DNA of 64,000 bases from an uncultured bacterium (GCA_903826405.1 CAIKEH010000032.1:62001-126000); one strand, 5' to 3'. Positions 1 to 8,997 are shown, counted from the first letter of the stretch. The notes: generated from the letters alone by a model not told the origin. Program-made: numbers and translations.

Positions 1-664
1 ACACCTGATACAACTCATCGGCACTCGCGGCGGGAATGTATCCTATAGGTAAACCAATACCCACAGCACCTTCTGTGAGGTCCTCGCGCATGAAGTTAAT
101 CGCCTTCGCGGTTTCCTCCTGGTTCAAACTCACGGAATAACTTGGCCTAATGAAATTGAACAGGTTCTCCAGCTGCATTTCACCACGTACGGCCAGCATC
201 GAAATGCTGTCCAGTTTCCCATTAAATCGAGTAAGTGCACGGAATCGATCGAATCCCCAATTCACGCTGGCACCGTAATTGATGAGCGCTTTCCCTTGTC
301 GGAAGGCATACCATTTTGAAGGGTATTCAACACCCCATTCCAGTTCGAGCCCTGTGGTGACTCCGTCATGAACCTGATATTCCTGTTCCGTATTCGTGCG
401 TCCATGGATATGCATATCGATGAATCCGGGAGAAACAACAAGTCCCGATACATCCACCACTTCTTTTCCTTGCAAAGGCGTTATGCTGATCATTTCTATC
501 CGTCCATTGTTTATGCCGACATGACGAATGGCATCCAGTTTTGAATCCGGGTCTATGACCCTGCCACCAGCTAACACGATGTCATAGATCGGCATCGACT
601 GGGCAGTAAGGATCTTTGAAAAAAGGAGAAGGTTTAATATGCCAAGTAAAATGGACCTGATCAT
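1..664 (-). CDS. Amidohydrolase family protein (N-acyl-D-amino-acid deacylase-like), N-terminal part only
   Basis: The frame is open from an ATG at 664 leftward through the window edge, giving 221 residues of the N-terminus. Residues 1-22 form a signal peptide ending near LTAQ, so the protein is probably periplasmic or surface-exposed. A beta-sandwich start (IYDIVLAGGRVIDPDSKLD) follows, then VVSPGFIDMHIHG with the metal-binding HxH at residues 85 and 87, then DGVTTGLELEWGV. This order is typical of the metal-dependent amidohydrolase superfamily, in particular D-aminoacylases and dihydroorotase-like deacylases. The catalytic C-terminal barrel lies outside the window, so the substrate cannot be assigned. 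Confidence 0.8.
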   Translation of the reverse strand, partial: MIRSILLGILNLLLFSKILTAQSMPIYDIVLAGGRVIDPDSKLDAIRHVGINNGRIEMISITPLQGKEVVDVSGLVVSPGFIDMHIHGRTNTEQEYQVHDGVTTGLELEWGVEYPSKWYAFRQGKALINYGASVNWGFDRFRALTRFNGKLDSISMLAVRGEMQLENLFNFIRPSYSVSLNQEETAKAINFMREDLTEGAVGIGLPIGYIPAASADELYQV

Positions 665-697
665 GCTTTAAATATAATGAGAATTACTTTTCTCCCG

Positions 698-785
698 CCA
701 CCCTCCAAGAGTCCACCCTTGGAGGGTGGCTATATAAGACTATCCTTCACTAGGGACCCTCCAAGGGTGGACTCTTGGAGGGTGG
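698..785. repeat. Nested palindromic element
   Basis: Two 30-bp arms, 698-727 and 756-785, are perfect reverse complements separated by 28 bp. The left arm is part of a smaller hairpin: CCACCCTCCAAG at 698-709 pairs with CTTGGAGGGTGG at 718-729 around an 8-nt loop, and the right arm has the mirror arrangement. The DNA can therefore form two small hairpins or one long one. It lies between the start of the amidohydrolase gene and the remnant of a decayed gene. It resembles a REP/BIME or MITE-like element. No transposase is visible nearby. Confidence 0.85.
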
Positions 786-797
786 GTGCAGGCGGCT

Positions 798-1230
798 TCA
801 ATCCAACCTGTCAATCTCGGACACCAAGCTGATTATCTGATCACGAGTCTGCTCATAAGCCGCCCATACTGCTTTGCATCAATCTGAGATCTTTTTTCTC
901 ATGTAACCCTTTTGCCCTGAGCACCTCTTCGATGCGGATTAAGCCTCTGTCTACAGGTAGTTGGGTCTTTGGCCATCGCCTTTTATGCCTGGCCATTTTC
1001 AAATCAAAATCCTGCACCTCTCGTTCGGTCCAATTTCTATCAACAGCAAGGTGAAGCCCTGCCAGAGCAAAGACCAATTAAATAGGCTGGGTTCGCTCAT
1101 CAGCCTCTTGAGCAGCAAAGGCATCCACGGCATGCTGGTGGATTAAATCCGGATTACTCAGAGTGAGTGTATGAAATGTCAATTCCTGGGAAAGTTCTTC
1201 GCCTGATTGCTTGGATCATCGAGCTGTGCA
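798..1230 (-). pseudogene. Decayed DUF5946-like gene
   Basis: Reading leftward from about 1200, one frame gives a stretch with HTLTLSNPDLIHQHAVDAFA, then AAQEADERTQPI, then a TAA stop near 1080. The same frame resumes with LVFALAGLHLAVDRNWTERE and LARHK-type residues to RLMQSS. Near 873-880 it must shift frame to continue as VWAAYEQTRDQIISLVSEID, ending at a TGA at 798-800. The reconstructed order (HQH-VDA-AAQ, FALAGL, REVQ, WP-LP-RG, SVWAAY) matches my recollection of the DUF5946 family, whose function is unknown. A stop, a frameshift and no clear start (the 1201-1260 part of the frame carries stops) mark it as broken. The upstream boundary is approximate. Confidence 0.6.
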
Positions 1231-1339
1231 TCATGAATCGAGAAACGATTACACGTGATCATGAGCTGTATCTATTAGGTGCAAAGTTGTTTGCCCCTTT
1301 CCATAAACTCGACAACCAATTGCAATGCCTTGCAAGGGG

Positions 1340-2686
1340 TCAGCCCTTCGAGAAATAGACGGATACGGCAAAAGCAAGCACCGCAGCAATGATGCCATAC
1401 ATGAAGATCGTGTATGAGATACGGAGCAACTTGTACTTTTTCCCCAAAACCACACCAAGGAAATAAATATCCCTGATCATGCTGGAATAGAGATAATCAT
1501 TATCCACCATCATGGATTTCACCCCTGATTCATAATCCCCTAGGCCCATGCCGTGGAAATTGCCAAAGAATAGTAGATTGACCTTCTTATGGAGCACATC
1601 TTCTTTGGTGAAAGTACCCTTTGATATATTGGGCCTGGTGGCCAGAACACTAAATATGATCGCAACCACATTGACGCCCAAAAGTATGATGGTAGGAATG
1701 ATCAAATGCGGATAATCCTCGATTTTGCGCACCAACATAGAAAGTACAACAGAGATGATGATCGAGTTAACTGAAATCATGATATGCGCCTTGCTATCAG
1801 CCATCTCACTCATTCGGATATGGTTGCTAGAAGTAAGTCGGAACATGGTTTCAATTCCACGTGAGGGCTTATCCAGCTTCTCCGCTTTCTCTTTGTCCTT
1901 CTCTTTATCCTTGTCTTTATCCTTCGCTTTGTCCTTTTTTTTCTCTTTTTTTCCTTCAGATATTGTTTCTGTTTGATCACCGCTGGCCCCATCAACCTCC
2001 AATTTGAGAACATTGGCAGCCTGTTTCTGCAGTTTCTTCTCTTCCTTCTGCTTTTTCTTCTCCTCTTTCTGGATTTCCTTTTTTTCCTGCTGCTCCTTCT
2101 TTTCCAGGAGTCCGCCCAGATTCTCTGCCTGTCCGGCATCCAGTGCCATACGTGCATATTCCGTATGGTAATGATGATTTCTAAGTAACGAAATAGTGGA
2201 CGCCCTCCATTCCGTAGCACTGATCGGCCTTTCTCCATATAACTCAGCCTCTTTCCGGATCAGTTTCGTATACGTCCTGAAATTAGCCGTACCCAGATGA
2301 TAGAGATCTGCATCACAAATGATGCGCTCGAGATCATTCTTGGGGTCCTGAGGCATTTTGGTAGCCATGATGCAACCCCGAACATTCAATATGAATGCTT
2401 CGTGCATACCGACTGACTGAAGGAATTCAGCTGCTTTTTCCGCGCTTCTGGATTCATGATCTTTGGGCCCTCCGAAAAGATATCCGACATCATGCCACCA
2501 AGCGGCTACCGTTACGGCGGTTCGATCCTCGAGTGAGGTTCCAGTGGCATCACAGATGATTCTACAAGCAGAGACCACATCCCGGACATGATCGATATTA
2601 TGATACAACAGAATGGGGCGTGTGAGTGATTTGTAAAGACCCGTGACGGTCAACTCAGCCTTTTCGGTCAATTGGACGAAATCCAT
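1340..2686 (-). CDS. HD-domain phosphohydrolase fused to a Pycsar-type membrane effector module (PycTM/DUF5706)
   Basis: The protein has 448 residues. Residues about 25-175 form an HD domain: H29 and H33 in YHNIDH, H65-D66 in AAWWHDVGYL, and D125 in ICDADLYHLG are the expected metal ligands, which suggests phosphodiesterase activity. Residues about 195-272 are an extreme Lys/Glu/Asp low-complexity linker. Residues about 277-448 carry MADSKAHIMISVNSIIISVV, then three predicted membrane segments (about 301-318, 328-348 and 427-445). This layout is typical of PycTM/DUF5706, the membrane module of Pycsar anti-phage effectors. Those effectors act by membrane disruption after cyclic pyrimidine nucleotide binding. 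No cyclase gene lies next to it. The transcript runs toward the DUF5946 remnant. Domain assignment is good; a defence role is inference, and a housekeeping role is equally possible. Confidence 0.8.
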   Translation of the reverse strand: MDFVQLTEKAELTVTGLYKSLTRPILLYHNIDHVRDVVSACRIICDATGTSLEDRTAVTVAAWWHDVGYLFGGPKDHESRSAEKAAEFLQSVGMHEAFILNVRGCIMATKMPQDPKNDLERIICDADLYHLGTANFRTYTKLIRKEAELYGERPISATEWRASTISLLRNHHYHTEYARMALDAGQAENLGGLLEKKEQQEKKEIQKEEKKKQKEEKKLQKQAANVLKLEVDGASGDQTETISEGKKEKKKDKAKDKDKDKEKDKEKAEKLDKPSRGIETMFRLTSSNHIRMSEMADSKAHIMISVNSIIISVVLSMLVRKIEDYPHLIIPTIILLGVNVVAIIFSVLATRPNISKGTFTKEDVLHKKVNLLFFGNFHGMGLGDYESGVKSMMVDNDYLYSSMIRDIYFLGVVLGKKYKLLRISYTIFMYGIIAAVLAFAVSVYFSKG

Positions 2687-2737
2687 GATAAAGAGCCTTT
2701 TTGGTCAAATTACAATTAAAATTTGATAAATTTATCC

Positions 2738-3583
2738 ATGCGCATACCACTTTCCATTCTGCTTTCCCTGGTCTGCTTGACGGGTTGCTCCCAGAAGGAA
2801 AAGAAAAACACCTTGCCCGTACTCCCTCAAGGTTATGATATTTCCCGAATACAGAAAATAAAACTCAGTGAGGATCTGGAGGAGATCTCCGGTATATTCT
2901 ATGATACGGCTGGGCCGCGCATCATTGCTGAAAATGATGAAGAAGGAAAGTTGTTTGCATTGGATCCCCAAACCGGCAAGATCCTCATACATACAACTTT
3001 CAAGGAGGCTGGCGACTTTGAGGATCTTATCCGGATCGGGAACTACTGGTACGTGATGCGCAGCAATGGGAATATCTTCAAAGTCAACGGCGCCTTTACA
3101 GACAGTGTGAAAGCGGAGGTTTTCAAGCTCCATCTTCCTGGCTTCAATAATTTCGAAACCATTTTCTATAATGCATCTGTCCAAAAAGCTTATTTGATCT
3201 GTAAGCAGTGTGAATCCGATTCGGGCAAAAGGATCTCGATTTACGCATTCGACCCGAAGACCTCAACCTATGACGATAAGCCAGTAATGGCCATGATACC
3301 TGACCGATCCATGTTACCCATTGAAGATAGCGTGAGTATCATCAAACCCGCTGCAGCGGCCATCCACCCGATCACCGGTGAATGGTATATCATGGCCTCC
3401 GTGAACCGTCTACTTATCGTAGCCGACAATACAGGGAAATGGAAGAAAGTCTATCCGCTGGACAAGGAGTGGTTCAAACAGCCCGAGGGCATGTGTTTCG
3501 CACCTAACGGTGACCTTTACGTGTCCAATGAAGCGAGATCGGGAACGCCAAACATAATCCACGTACCTTGGACGGGTAAATAA
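2738..3583 (+). CDS. SdiA-regulated/esterase-like lipoprotein
   Basis: The 281-residue product starts with a lipoprotein signal, MRIPLSILLSLVCLTGC, with the lipid-accepting Cys at residue 17. The frame is open to an upstream ATG at 2723, but the ATG at 2738 places the signal peptide correctly. The mature part has repeated short strands (LEEISGIFYD, GKLFALDPQTGKI, GDFEDLIRIGNYWYVM, QPEGMCFAPNGDLYVSNEA), consistent with a six-bladed propeller of the SdiA-regulated or phytase-like type. The gene is divergent from the HD-PycTM gene across about 50 bp. It ends only 2 bp from the convergent gene that follows. Substrate unknown. Confidence 0.65.
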   Translation: MRIPLSILLSLVCLTGCSQKEKKNTLPVLPQGYDISRIQKIKLSEDLEEISGIFYDTAGPRIIAENDEEGKLFALDPQTGKILIHTTFKEAGDFEDLIRIGNYWYVMRSNGNIFKVNGAFTDSVKAEVFKLHLPGFNNFETIFYNASVQKAYLICKQCESDSGKRISIYAFDPKTSTYDDKPVMAMIPDRSMLPIEDSVSIIKPAAAAIHPITGEWYIMASVNRLLIVADNTGKWKKVYPLDKEWFKQPEGMCFAPNGDLYVSNEARSGTPNIIHVPWTGK

Positions 3584-3585
3584 AA

Positions 3586-5970
3586 TCAACGTGCCTCTTT
3601 CACGGTTACCCGGAGGGCTTTGAGTCCGCTCACTCCCTGCATATCCGCCAGTTCGATCCGCTCCACCTCATCTTCCAGCACCCCTTTTCCGATGAGGTTA
3701 TGTATGTACTCCTCATATTCAGCTATATCCCGTGCCTTACTGAAAACGACCGCCACTTTCCCTGGCTGTGTAAGCCGTTCACCGGTACCGCGAACAACAG
3801 CTTTGTCGATCCTCTTCTTGATGATCTCGTATCGAATATGGGTACCCCCATCCATATCAAACCGTTTCTCGTCCGTACGAAAACAGATCGCAATGGGATT
3901 TCCGTAGATCAATATGAGTTGAGTGGTCATCAAGGGCATGGGCGTGGATGGCTGCATGGCAAAAGTAAGGCGTGCGGTCTCTGCCATATTGGACAGTTGC
4001 CATAACCTCAGACTTTTCAGATGTTTATAGTCAAAGGCTAATTTTGGAGTGATGGTGTGCCCAATATAAATGTCATGCTCTATACCATCCGTCCTTAACT
4101 TCTCGAAATAATGCGGGAACACTTTCTGGATCTTTTCCTGCTCACGGAGAAGTTGTGCTTCGATGGCGGAATTCACCATTCCTATGCTCTGGTCGAACAT
4201 GCGCCGATTCGCATAAAGATGACCACTCTCCGGATTCACAGACTCCTGATACCTTAACCCGAGTTCTTGAGCCTCCCCGGCGGTATGGGTAAGGTGATTG
4301 AAAAGTGAACTCACTTCACGTTCCAGATATTCATTCAACCTGATTTCATCCTCACTGCGGAAATCCTTCTTGAGGTCCTCCAGAAATGCAAGATTTTTTT
4401 CTTTGATACTTTTCAGTTCATCACTCAGATTAAGCGAGGTATCCTGTTCGATCTCTTCCACCATCTCCAAGATCATGAGCAGATGCTCTGACAAGTCTCT
4501 TCGGGTACATTCATTGCGCAAGACAGAAGAGTTGCGCACATCAACTGCGCCATAAAGCGGATAAATGTGATCGAACTGTACAGCACCCATTTCCAGGTCA
4601 TTCCCCACCTCCTGATTTTTCAGGTGTTGCCAGGCTACATCGCGGAATTTCCATTCCACGACTTCCTGAAGGGATGTGAACTCCTCTTTCACCAGGGAAT
4701 CGACCGAATCCCTAAACTGACTGATATTGTTTCTGAAAGCCAGTTCAAAATAAGAGAAGACGGGTTCAAGTCGCCCAAGTATCTCTGGTGCCAATTCTTC
4801 GGCTTCAGGGGCATGGATCTCCACCATACCTATAAGTCCTTCATGATCGAAATGTGGGGAGATGATGAATGAGCCCTTGTAGTGGCCCTTCAATATCTCT
4901 AGATACTCATCATTTTCGCTTGCTTTCACTTTTGGCTTCTTGCCGTGCAAGAAAACCGGTTTATGACGGTCGTTCAGTATCGCAGCGATCCTTGAATATG
5001 CAATCGTGCGCTCAGCATCTGTTTCCAGACCACGCAACAGCATGCTTTTCCCGGCATAAGGCTCAGAATAAACATACTTATCATTTACTTTTAGGAATGG
5101 AACCAGACTCACTTCTACCGGATTGATCTCAGCAAGAGTCTCAACGGCTGTTTTCAACTTTTCATATCCACCAGTAGTGCCTCCCATCCGCATGTCCATG
5201 ACCGCGTACCTGACCTCCGATATACATTGCTCAACAGTTACATCTACAAGACTGCGCCTGACCAGGAATCCCTCAAACCGGAATAAGGTAAGCGGGAGTA
5301 CACTTTTCAGTGTATCCATATCATTGATGATGCCCGCACCCCGATTGATGACGCCTTCCGGTATCTCCGGAAGGTCTCCCAGCAGTTTGACTTCCAAGAA
5401 ACTCTCATCCAGTTGCAGCCGACTATAGCGTTGAAGTCCCGTAGTCCGCTCCAGATACCTGTTCGTACGGTGGTCAGCTCCACGAATCTCCACCTGATAG
5501 AATCGAGATAGGATGGAACGATAAGCCATCAATTCATGCTCTTTTTCCATATCCTTGAATGGACGTTCCGGCGGAAACTGAACGTACCCATGATCATCAG
5601 GTTTGAAATAGAATGAATAGGACTTGGAATAGAAGAATATTTCGTAGCGGAATGGAGAGGAAAGCGCGTAATACTGCAGGTCCTTATGTTTGGAAAAGGG
5701 GAAGAGCGTTGCCGCGATCAACTCGAAAAGCTTTGTATGTTCTACTTGCAGGTCCGATCTTTTGATGGGCTGAAGCAGCATGGGATTCTTCTCTAACCTA
5801 TCCACGATATTCTGGAGAAAATCCGCGATCTGTTCGTCAGGATCACTGATCCTCTTCTTCAGGTATTGATAATACGGGGCAAAAGAAAGGTATGATTGTA
5901 TGGTGGGCTCCGACGTATACAGGGCTGGATCAGGCACCAATATCTTCAAACTGGAGATTGTGGAATCCAT
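3586..5970 (-). CDS. Large GAF-domain-like protein of unknown function
   Basis: The 794-residue product has no signal peptide or membrane segment and is probably cytoplasmic. Around residues 360-410 the stretch SFIISPHFDHEGLIGMVEIH, followed by APEAEELAPEILGRLEPVFS, looks like the second half of a GAF domain. A charged, probably coiled-coil helical region follows at about 490-590 (EMVEEIEQDTSLNLSDELKS and FLEDLKKDFRSEDEIRLNEY). Similar long proteins occur, as I recall, in Chitinophagaceae genomes, but no function is known to me. The gene starts 49 bp downstream of scpA on the same strand and may share its transcript. The GAF call is tentative. Confidence 0.55.
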   Translation of the reverse strand: MDSTISSLKILVPDPALYTSEPTIQSYLSFAPYYQYLKKRISDPDEQIADFLQNIVDRLEKNPMLLQPIKRSDLQVEHTKLFELIAATLFPFSKHKDLQYYALSSPFRYEIFFYSKSYSFYFKPDDHGYVQFPPERPFKDMEKEHELMAYRSILSRFYQVEIRGADHRTNRYLERTTGLQRYSRLQLDESFLEVKLLGDLPEIPEGVINRGAGIINDMDTLKSVLPLTLFRFEGFLVRRSLVDVTVEQCISEVRYAVMDMRMGGTTGGYEKLKTAVETLAEINPVEVSLVPFLKVNDKYVYSEPYAGKSMLLRGLETDAERTIAYSRIAAILNDRHKPVFLHGKKPKVKASENDEYLEILKGHYKGSFIISPHFDHEGLIGMVEIHAPEAEELAPEILGRLEPVFSYFELAFRNNISQFRDSVDSLVKEEFTSLQEVVEWKFRDVAWQHLKNQEVGNDLEMGAVQFDHIYPLYGAVDVRNSSVLRNECTRRDLSEHLLMILEMVEEIEQDTSLNLSDELKSIKEKNLAFLEDLKKDFRSEDEIRLNEYLEREVSSLFNHLTHTAGEAQELGLRYQESVNPESGHLYANRRMFDQSIGMVNSAIEAQLLREQEKIQKVFPHYFEKLRTDGIEHDIYIGHTITPKLAFDYKHLKSLRLWQLSNMAETARLTFAMQPSTPMPLMTTQLILIYGNPIAICFRTDEKRFDMDGGTHIRYEIIKKRIDKAVVRGTGERLTQPGKVAVVFSKARDIAEYEEYIHNLIGKGVLEDEVERIELADMQGVSGLKALRVTVKEAR

Positions 5971-6019
5971 ACACTTAAGTTAAGTATTTAGCACCAAGAT
6001 CAACACCAAAAATCTATAG

Positions 6020-6847
6020 TTAATTTTTGGTGAAGTCAACTGGCTGGTCCTCTACCCGATCCTCATTGTATTCTATGATGAAATTGTTCCGACCTCCTCC
6101 GATCATGATACCCAGATACTGCTGCTGGACCAGTTCAAGAATGGTGAGGAAAAGGAAAATCGCATGGATCCTGTCTTCGCAAACGTCAAAGACTTTTTCA
6201 AAGGAAATGGTCTTCTCCTCCTTCGCTTTCTTCATCATGTACTCACGGCTACCTTCCATGGTGTGGTTGTACCGGTAAACCACATGCTGGGGCCTGTTGT
6301 TTCGGTCATACATACGCTGCATCACTCGCTCAAATACCTTCATAAGCTTGTAGAGCGATATGGATTGTATTTCAGTGCCCTCTGAAGATTCCTCACCAAC
6401 ACTGGCAAGATCTTTTTGAAGATTCCCCCTACGCACCATGAACATACGCGTAACCTCCATTTCAGCCAACTTGGCGGACGCCTCCTTGAATTTCTTGTAC
6501 TCCAGGATCTTGTCAATGAGTTCCTGACGAGGGTCAATTTCGTTACCGTGCTCATCAATTTCCTTTCTAGGGAGCAGCATCTTGGCCTTGATGCGCATGA
6601 GCGTGGAGATGAAGAGGATGAATTCACTGCTCAACTCGATATTACTCTCCTCCGAACTTCTGATGAAAACCAGGAAATCCTGTATGATCTTCGTTATGGG
6701 GATATTATAAATATCGAGTTCATCCCTTTCAATGAAAAAAAGCAGGAGATCGAAAGGGCCCTCGAATTGAGGAAGATGTATCTGATAAGATGACTGATTC
6801 ACGGGTGACTTTTTTCTGTTCACTTTCCAACCTGGAAAGGGATGCAA
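6020..6847 (-). CDS. scpA: Segregation and condensation protein A
   Basis: The 275-residue product is ScpA, the kleisin subunit of the SMC-ScpAB complex that condenses and segregates the chromosome. The signature YQIHLPQFEGPFDLLLFFIE at residues about 22-41 is followed by RDELDIYNIPITKIIQDFLV, the kleisin N-terminal domain. MRIKAKMLLPRKEID follows, and a winged-helix C-terminal segment (RIHAIFLFLTILELVQQQYL) ends the protein. The size is normal. The first ATG leaves a basic leader of about 20 residues, so a later start is possible. No scpB is adjacent. The gene lies 24 bp after a DUF3078 gene and upstream of the GAF-like gene, all leftward. Confidence 0.93.
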   Translation of the reverse strand: MHPFPGWKVNRKKSPVNQSSYQIHLPQFEGPFDLLLFFIERDELDIYNIPITKIIQDFLVFIRSSEESNIELSSEFILFISTLMRIKAKMLLPRKEIDEHGNEIDPRQELIDKILEYKKFKEASAKLAEMEVTRMFMVRRGNLQKDLASVGEESSEGTEIQSISLYKLMKVFERVMQRMYDRNNRPQHVVYRYNHTMEGSREYMMKKAKEEKTISFEKVFDVCEDRIHAIFLFLTILELVQQQYLGIMIGGGRNNFIIEYNEDRVEDQPVDFTKN

Positions 6848-6871
6848 ACAAAAATAAGTGTTCCGTAACTA

Positions 6872-7792
6872 TCAGAGTCTTGTCGTTATCCCCACATTCA
6901 ACATGGATTTCAACTGCGTGCCTGGCGAGGTCCCTTGGGGTCCGAATTGCCGGACATCGTCATCATAAATAAGATCCAGACTGTAGGTTACCGTCAGGAA
7001 CTTGTTGACTTTCAACCCTATGAGGTTTGTCCAGTAAATGTCAATATTCTGGGGATTGTGCAGGTAATTGGAATACAGATCAAGTCTTGATTTATAGACC
7101 ACATTCTTGAAGATCTCTTTTTTGAAGTTGGCGGAGACATAAGCGCCCAATTCCGTCCTGAGAGACTTGCCTGGGTCAAGCCCATACCGGGTACCCAACT
7201 GAGCAGTATGATTGGAGACGATTGTCCACCTGCCGGAGATCGGAGTGAAGAACACGCTGAAATATTCCGTTGGAGTCCAATCAAAGCCCGGAGCCAAGGT
7301 CAGATAAGCAGGGGCAAATAACCCGGAAATGAGCCTTTTGGGCACATCTTCATAATTGAATCCATCCGTGAACTGAGTACGAAAACTCGCCACAGCGCCA
7401 AATCCCAGTTTGGGTTTGATCTGGTGGGTGTATTTGGAGAAAAAATCTATCCTGTCATCATTCTTTCGCATGCCTTGGGTAGTGGACCGCAATACTCCAT
7501 AGTAAAGATCAAGGTTGTTGAACCATTTGTTCTTTCCTTGCTTCAAGTTGGCGAACAGACCGACGAAGCCGTTCAGGGAAAGGGAGAATTTCTCGCCACC
7601 AGCAGCCCAATTGCTGGTACTACCTTGGGCCAGTCCGATATTGATGAGAGCTCCCTTTTTCCATCCCTGCTTGTGAGCAGTATCGTCCTTGACTTCCGCC
7701 GTGCCGATATTCTTGATCTCTTTGATGGCCTGATCCTGTGCGAAATTGTCAATACTCAGGAAGATGAAAACCAAGATGATTATATGCTTCAT
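6872..7792 (-). CDS. DUF3078 family outer-membrane-type protein (paralogue 1)
   Basis: The 306-residue product has a signal peptide (MKHIIILVFIFLSIDNFAQ) and the DUF3078 core: GWKKGALINIGLAQGSTSNW, then AAGGEKFSLSL, LDLYYGVLRSTTQGMRKNDD and PAYLTLAPGFDWTP. Alternating strands throughout and the final TTRL suggest an outer-membrane beta-barrel. The family is Bacteroidota-specific and has no known biochemical role. It is a tandem paralogue of the next gene upstream (7991-8923), with long near-identical motifs and a 198-bp spacer. Confidence 0.88.
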   Translation of the reverse strand: MKHIIILVFIFLSIDNFAQDQAIKEIKNIGTAEVKDDTAHKQGWKKGALINIGLAQGSTSNWAAGGEKFSLSLNGFVGLFANLKQGKNKWFNNLDLYYGVLRSTTQGMRKNDDRIDFFSKYTHQIKPKLGFGAVASFRTQFTDGFNYEDVPKRLISGLFAPAYLTLAPGFDWTPTEYFSVFFTPISGRWTIVSNHTAQLGTRYGLDPGKSLRTELGAYVSANFKKEIFKNVVYKSRLDLYSNYLHNPQNIDIYWTNLIGLKVNKFLTVTYSLDLIYDDDVRQFGPQGTSPGTQLKSMLNVGITTRL

Positions 7793-7990
7793 TTACATAG
7801 ATTTTCTCATGAAAAACATGCTGAATTCAGATCTGACATGTAGCACAAAGATAATCCGGCAAAGGAATATTCTTCAGGTGTCCATGTATCAGATTCACAT
7901 GAAGGTTCGGTGAATGATTATCCATGGAATTACCTTTCCGCTGCTATAACAGGATTATCTAAATGTGGACATCGGCAGACAGCAATAATA

Positions 7991-8923
7991 TCAGAATTTG
8001 GTGGTCAGGCCTATATTCAGTGTGGATTTGATCTGGGTACCCGGAGAAGTACCATTAGGTCCGAACTGTCGGATGTCATCATCGTAGATCAGGTCAAAAC
8101 CGTAGGTGAAGGTCAATAATTTATTGAATTTGAAACCGACCATATTCGTCCAGTTGATATCGATGTTCTGTGGATTATTGAGGTAGTTGGAATACAGGTC
8201 AAGTCTACTGTTATAGAATAATTTTTTTGCCACTTCCTTGGAGAAATTTGCGGAGATATAAGCCCCGATATCCGTTCGGACAGTCTCACCTGGATTCAAA
8301 TTGTACTTCTCACTCAGTTGTTCAGCATGGTTTGCTATGATCACCCAACGACCGGCTATCGGAGTGAAGAAAATACTGAAATAATCCGTCGGTTCCACAT
8401 CTATTCCCGGAGCCACAGTTAGGTAAGCAGGAGCCAAGAAGCCAGAAAGTAATTCCTTGGGGGATTTCCCATAATCATATCCGGGGAACAGTCCGGTTCG
8501 GAAGCGCGTAATGGCAGCAACGCCGAATCGCTCATGGAAATCCCAGATGTATTTGGAGTACAGATCAAACCGGTCATCGTTCTTGCGTGTTCCCTCGGAT
8601 GTCGTGTGGAAGACCCCATAATACATATCCAGACTGTTGAACCATTTTCGCCTGCCATCCTTCAGGTTCGCGTGCAGGTTCACATAGCTGCTCAACGAAA
8701 AGGAGAATTTCTCACCCCCAGCAACCCAGTTGCTGGTACTACCCTGGCTTATCCCCACATTTATCAGAATACCTTTTGCCCAACCTTCAGCATGAGAGGT
8801 ATCCCCTTTGATGTTATGCTGTATCATCATCATCTGCTGCTGGTGCTGGTGTTTGGGAGCATGGTGTTGGGCATGAACCTGCAGGCAGATCAACGAGATC
8901 GTTATAGATAAAATATATTTCAT
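7991..8923 (-). CDS. DUF3078 family outer-membrane-type protein (paralogue 2, His/Gln-rich N-terminus)
   Basis: The 310-residue product has a signal peptide ending near LQVHAQ and the same DUF3078 core as its neighbour (ILINVGISQGSTSNW, VAGGEKFSFSL, LDMYYGVFHTTSEGTRKNDD). It differs by a His/Gln/Met-rich stretch right after the signal peptide (residues about 20-36, HHAPKHQHQQQMMM), which could bind metal ions. Paralogue 1 has an ordinary sequence there. Both probably sit in the outer membrane. Function unknown. Confidence 0.88.
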   Translation of the reverse strand: MKYILSITISLICLQVHAQHHAPKHQHQQQMMMIQHNIKGDTSHAEGWAKGILINVGISQGSTSNWVAGGEKFSFSLSSYVNLHANLKDGRRKWFNSLDMYYGVFHTTSEGTRKNDDRFDLYSKYIWDFHERFGVAAITRFRTGLFPGYDYGKSPKELLSGFLAPAYLTVAPGIDVEPTDYFSIFFTPIAGRWVIIANHAEQLSEKYNLNPGETVRTDIGAYISANFSKEVAKKLFYNSRLDLYSNYLNNPQNIDINWTNMVGFKFNKLLTFTYGFDLIYDDDIRQFGPNGTSPGTQIKSTLNIGLTTKF

Positions 8924-8948
8924 GCTCCAGAACCGGATTGAAGTATGA

Positions 8949-8979
8949 GCATTTTAACGGAAATTATCCGCTAAAATGC
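8949..8979 (-). terminator. Hairpin after mscL
   Basis: A 13-bp stem pairs 8949-8961 with 8967-8979 around a 5-nt loop, with one mismatch. It lies between the stop of leftward mscL and the start of the DUF3078 paralogue 2 gene. The T-rich part of the stem on the minus strand fits an intrinsic terminator for mscL, though there is no long uridine run after it. Confidence 0.55.
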
Positions 8980-8997
8980 AATTATTAAAGTCAGGGA

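Noticed and set aside
1340-3583. Complete Pycsar defence system
   Set aside because: No cyclase gene neighbours the PycTM fusion, so only the effector-like part can be supported.
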